DNA from: Novosphingobium sp.
GTDB lineage: Bacteria; Pseudomonadota; Alphaproteobacteria; Sphingomonadales; Sphingomonadaceae
Length of the DNA: 6,582 nucleotides
Assembly (NCBI GenBank): GCA_027490345.1
Contig: JAIXYF010000306.1
Coordinates: 1-6,582, forward strand
Direction of reading: 5' to 3'
Position 1 is the first letter of the stretch; each line of letters opens with the position of its first letter. Of this stretch, positions 6,101-6,582 are shown piece after piece. Made by a program: the position numbers and the translations under genes. The notes under the pieces were generated by a model, which saw only the letters and a program-made list of their open reading frames with translations, searched no databases and was not told the DNA's origin.

Positions 6101-6582
6101 ATGGTTACAGCCTCACAGGTCATGCTTACGGCAACCGAGCGAGTCACGCTGGGCGTGCCGGCAGCCGAAGCAGTGGCGCAGGAAGCGGCGGCGCGCGGCG
6201 CCAACCGCGTGTTCATCCTCGCCAGCAGTTTCCTCAACCGGCAGACCGATGAAATCCGCCGGATCGAGGCTGCGCTGGGGGCGCGCCATGCTGCCACGCA
6301 TGACGGCATCCAGCCGCACGCGCCGCGCAGTGATGTGCTGGCCGCGGCCAATGCTGCGCGCGCGGCGGGGGCTGATCTGGTCGTGACGGTTGGCGGCGGT
6401 TCGGTCACCGATGCAGGCAAGATTCTGCTGATCTGCCTCAAGCACAATATCACCACGATCGAAGGGTTCGACGATTTCCGCGTGCGCGTGGACGAGACCG
6501 GCGCGATGGTGATCCCCGATTTCGCCGGGCCGGACGTGCGCGCGATCTGCGTGCCGACCACGCTTTCGGGCGGCGAGTTCAA
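6101..6582 (+). CDS. Iron-containing alcohol dehydrogenase / maleylacetate reductase-family protein (5' part, 160 codons)
   Basis: The N-terminal Rossmann-like domain of a group III (Fe-dependent) alcohol dehydrogenase-family enzyme, cut by the window edge. Visible are the beta-alpha start ARGANRVFILASS (31-43), the dinucleotide loop VGGGSVTDAGK (97-107), and VPTTLSGGEF (151-160), corresponding to the family's PTTxGTGSE segment. The family reduces aldehydes, ketones or maleylacetate with NAD(P)H. Some members use an iron or zinc ion bound by Asp and His residues in the C-terminal half, which is not in view, so metal use cannot be judged. The sequence after the dinucleotide loop (FDDFRVRVDETGAM, 123-136) is compatible with maleylacetate reductase-like members but not decisive. 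The start ATG 6101 has GGGAG (6089-6093) at 7-base spacing. It is on the same strand as the three genes before it and probably functions with them. Confidence 0.8.
   Translation, partial: MVTASQVMLTATERVTLGVPAAEAVAQEAAARGANRVFILASSFLNRQTDEIRRIEAALGARHAATHDGIQPHAPRSDVLAAANAARAAGADLVVTVGGGSVTDAGKILLICLKHNITTIEGFDDFRVRVDETGAMVIPDFAGPDVRAICVPTTLSGGEF

Noticed and set aside
5326..6582. 418-codon minus-strand frame open to the right edge
   Set aside because: It is antisense to the isomerase and dehydrogenase genes, both of which have clear family motifs.

Overview
This is a GC-rich chromosomal window from a Gram-negative bacterium. It is most likely an alphaproteobacterium of the sphingomonad group (Novosphingobium/Sphingobium-like). 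That assignment is inference from the GC-heavy third codon positions, the type I-secreted RTX protein, and the pairing of glutathione-dependent enzymes with a 2-hydroxychromene-2-carboxylate isomerase-type protein. No rRNA or other marker gene fixes the taxon.

Layout: positions 1-410 hold no gene I can support and have a visibly more mixed base composition than the rest. On the minus strand, 445-2472 encodes a 675-residue calcium-binding RTX repeat protein with a type I secretion C-terminus. It is followed 5 bases after its stop codon by a perfect 11-bp GC hairpin. A gap of about 640 bp (2473-3115) separates it from a divergent plus-strand gene group. That gap contains a 17-bp dyad (TGGTAC-N5-GTACCA) just upstream of the RTX start, and AT-rich promoter-like sequence around 2950-2980.

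The plus-strand group runs to the right edge. It encodes a biotin-dependent carboxyltransferase (acyl-CoA carboxylase beta type, 3116-4654), a Nu-class (YfcG-like) glutathione S-transferase (4673-5383), a kappa-GST/DsbA-fold 2-hydroxychromene-2-carboxylate isomerase-family protein (5380-6000), and the first 160 residues of an iron-containing alcohol dehydrogenase/maleylacetate reductase-family protein (6101 to the edge). The first three are tightly packed: 18 bp between the first two and a 4-base ATGA overlap between the second and third. They are almost certainly one transcription unit. The fourth follows after 100 bp and may be read through or have its own promoter.

Together the four plus-strand genes look like a catabolic set acting on an unknown organic acid or aromatic-derived substrate. 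Two members are expected to bind glutathione, one to carboxylate or decarboxylate an acyl-CoA, and one to reduce or oxidise a carbonyl/alcohol. No known pathway can be named from this window. The biotin carboxylase/BCCP partner, a regulator and a transporter are not in view, and neither is the secretion machinery for the RTX protein. The most interesting items are the composition of this gene set and the modular architecture and upstream dyad of the RTX protein.
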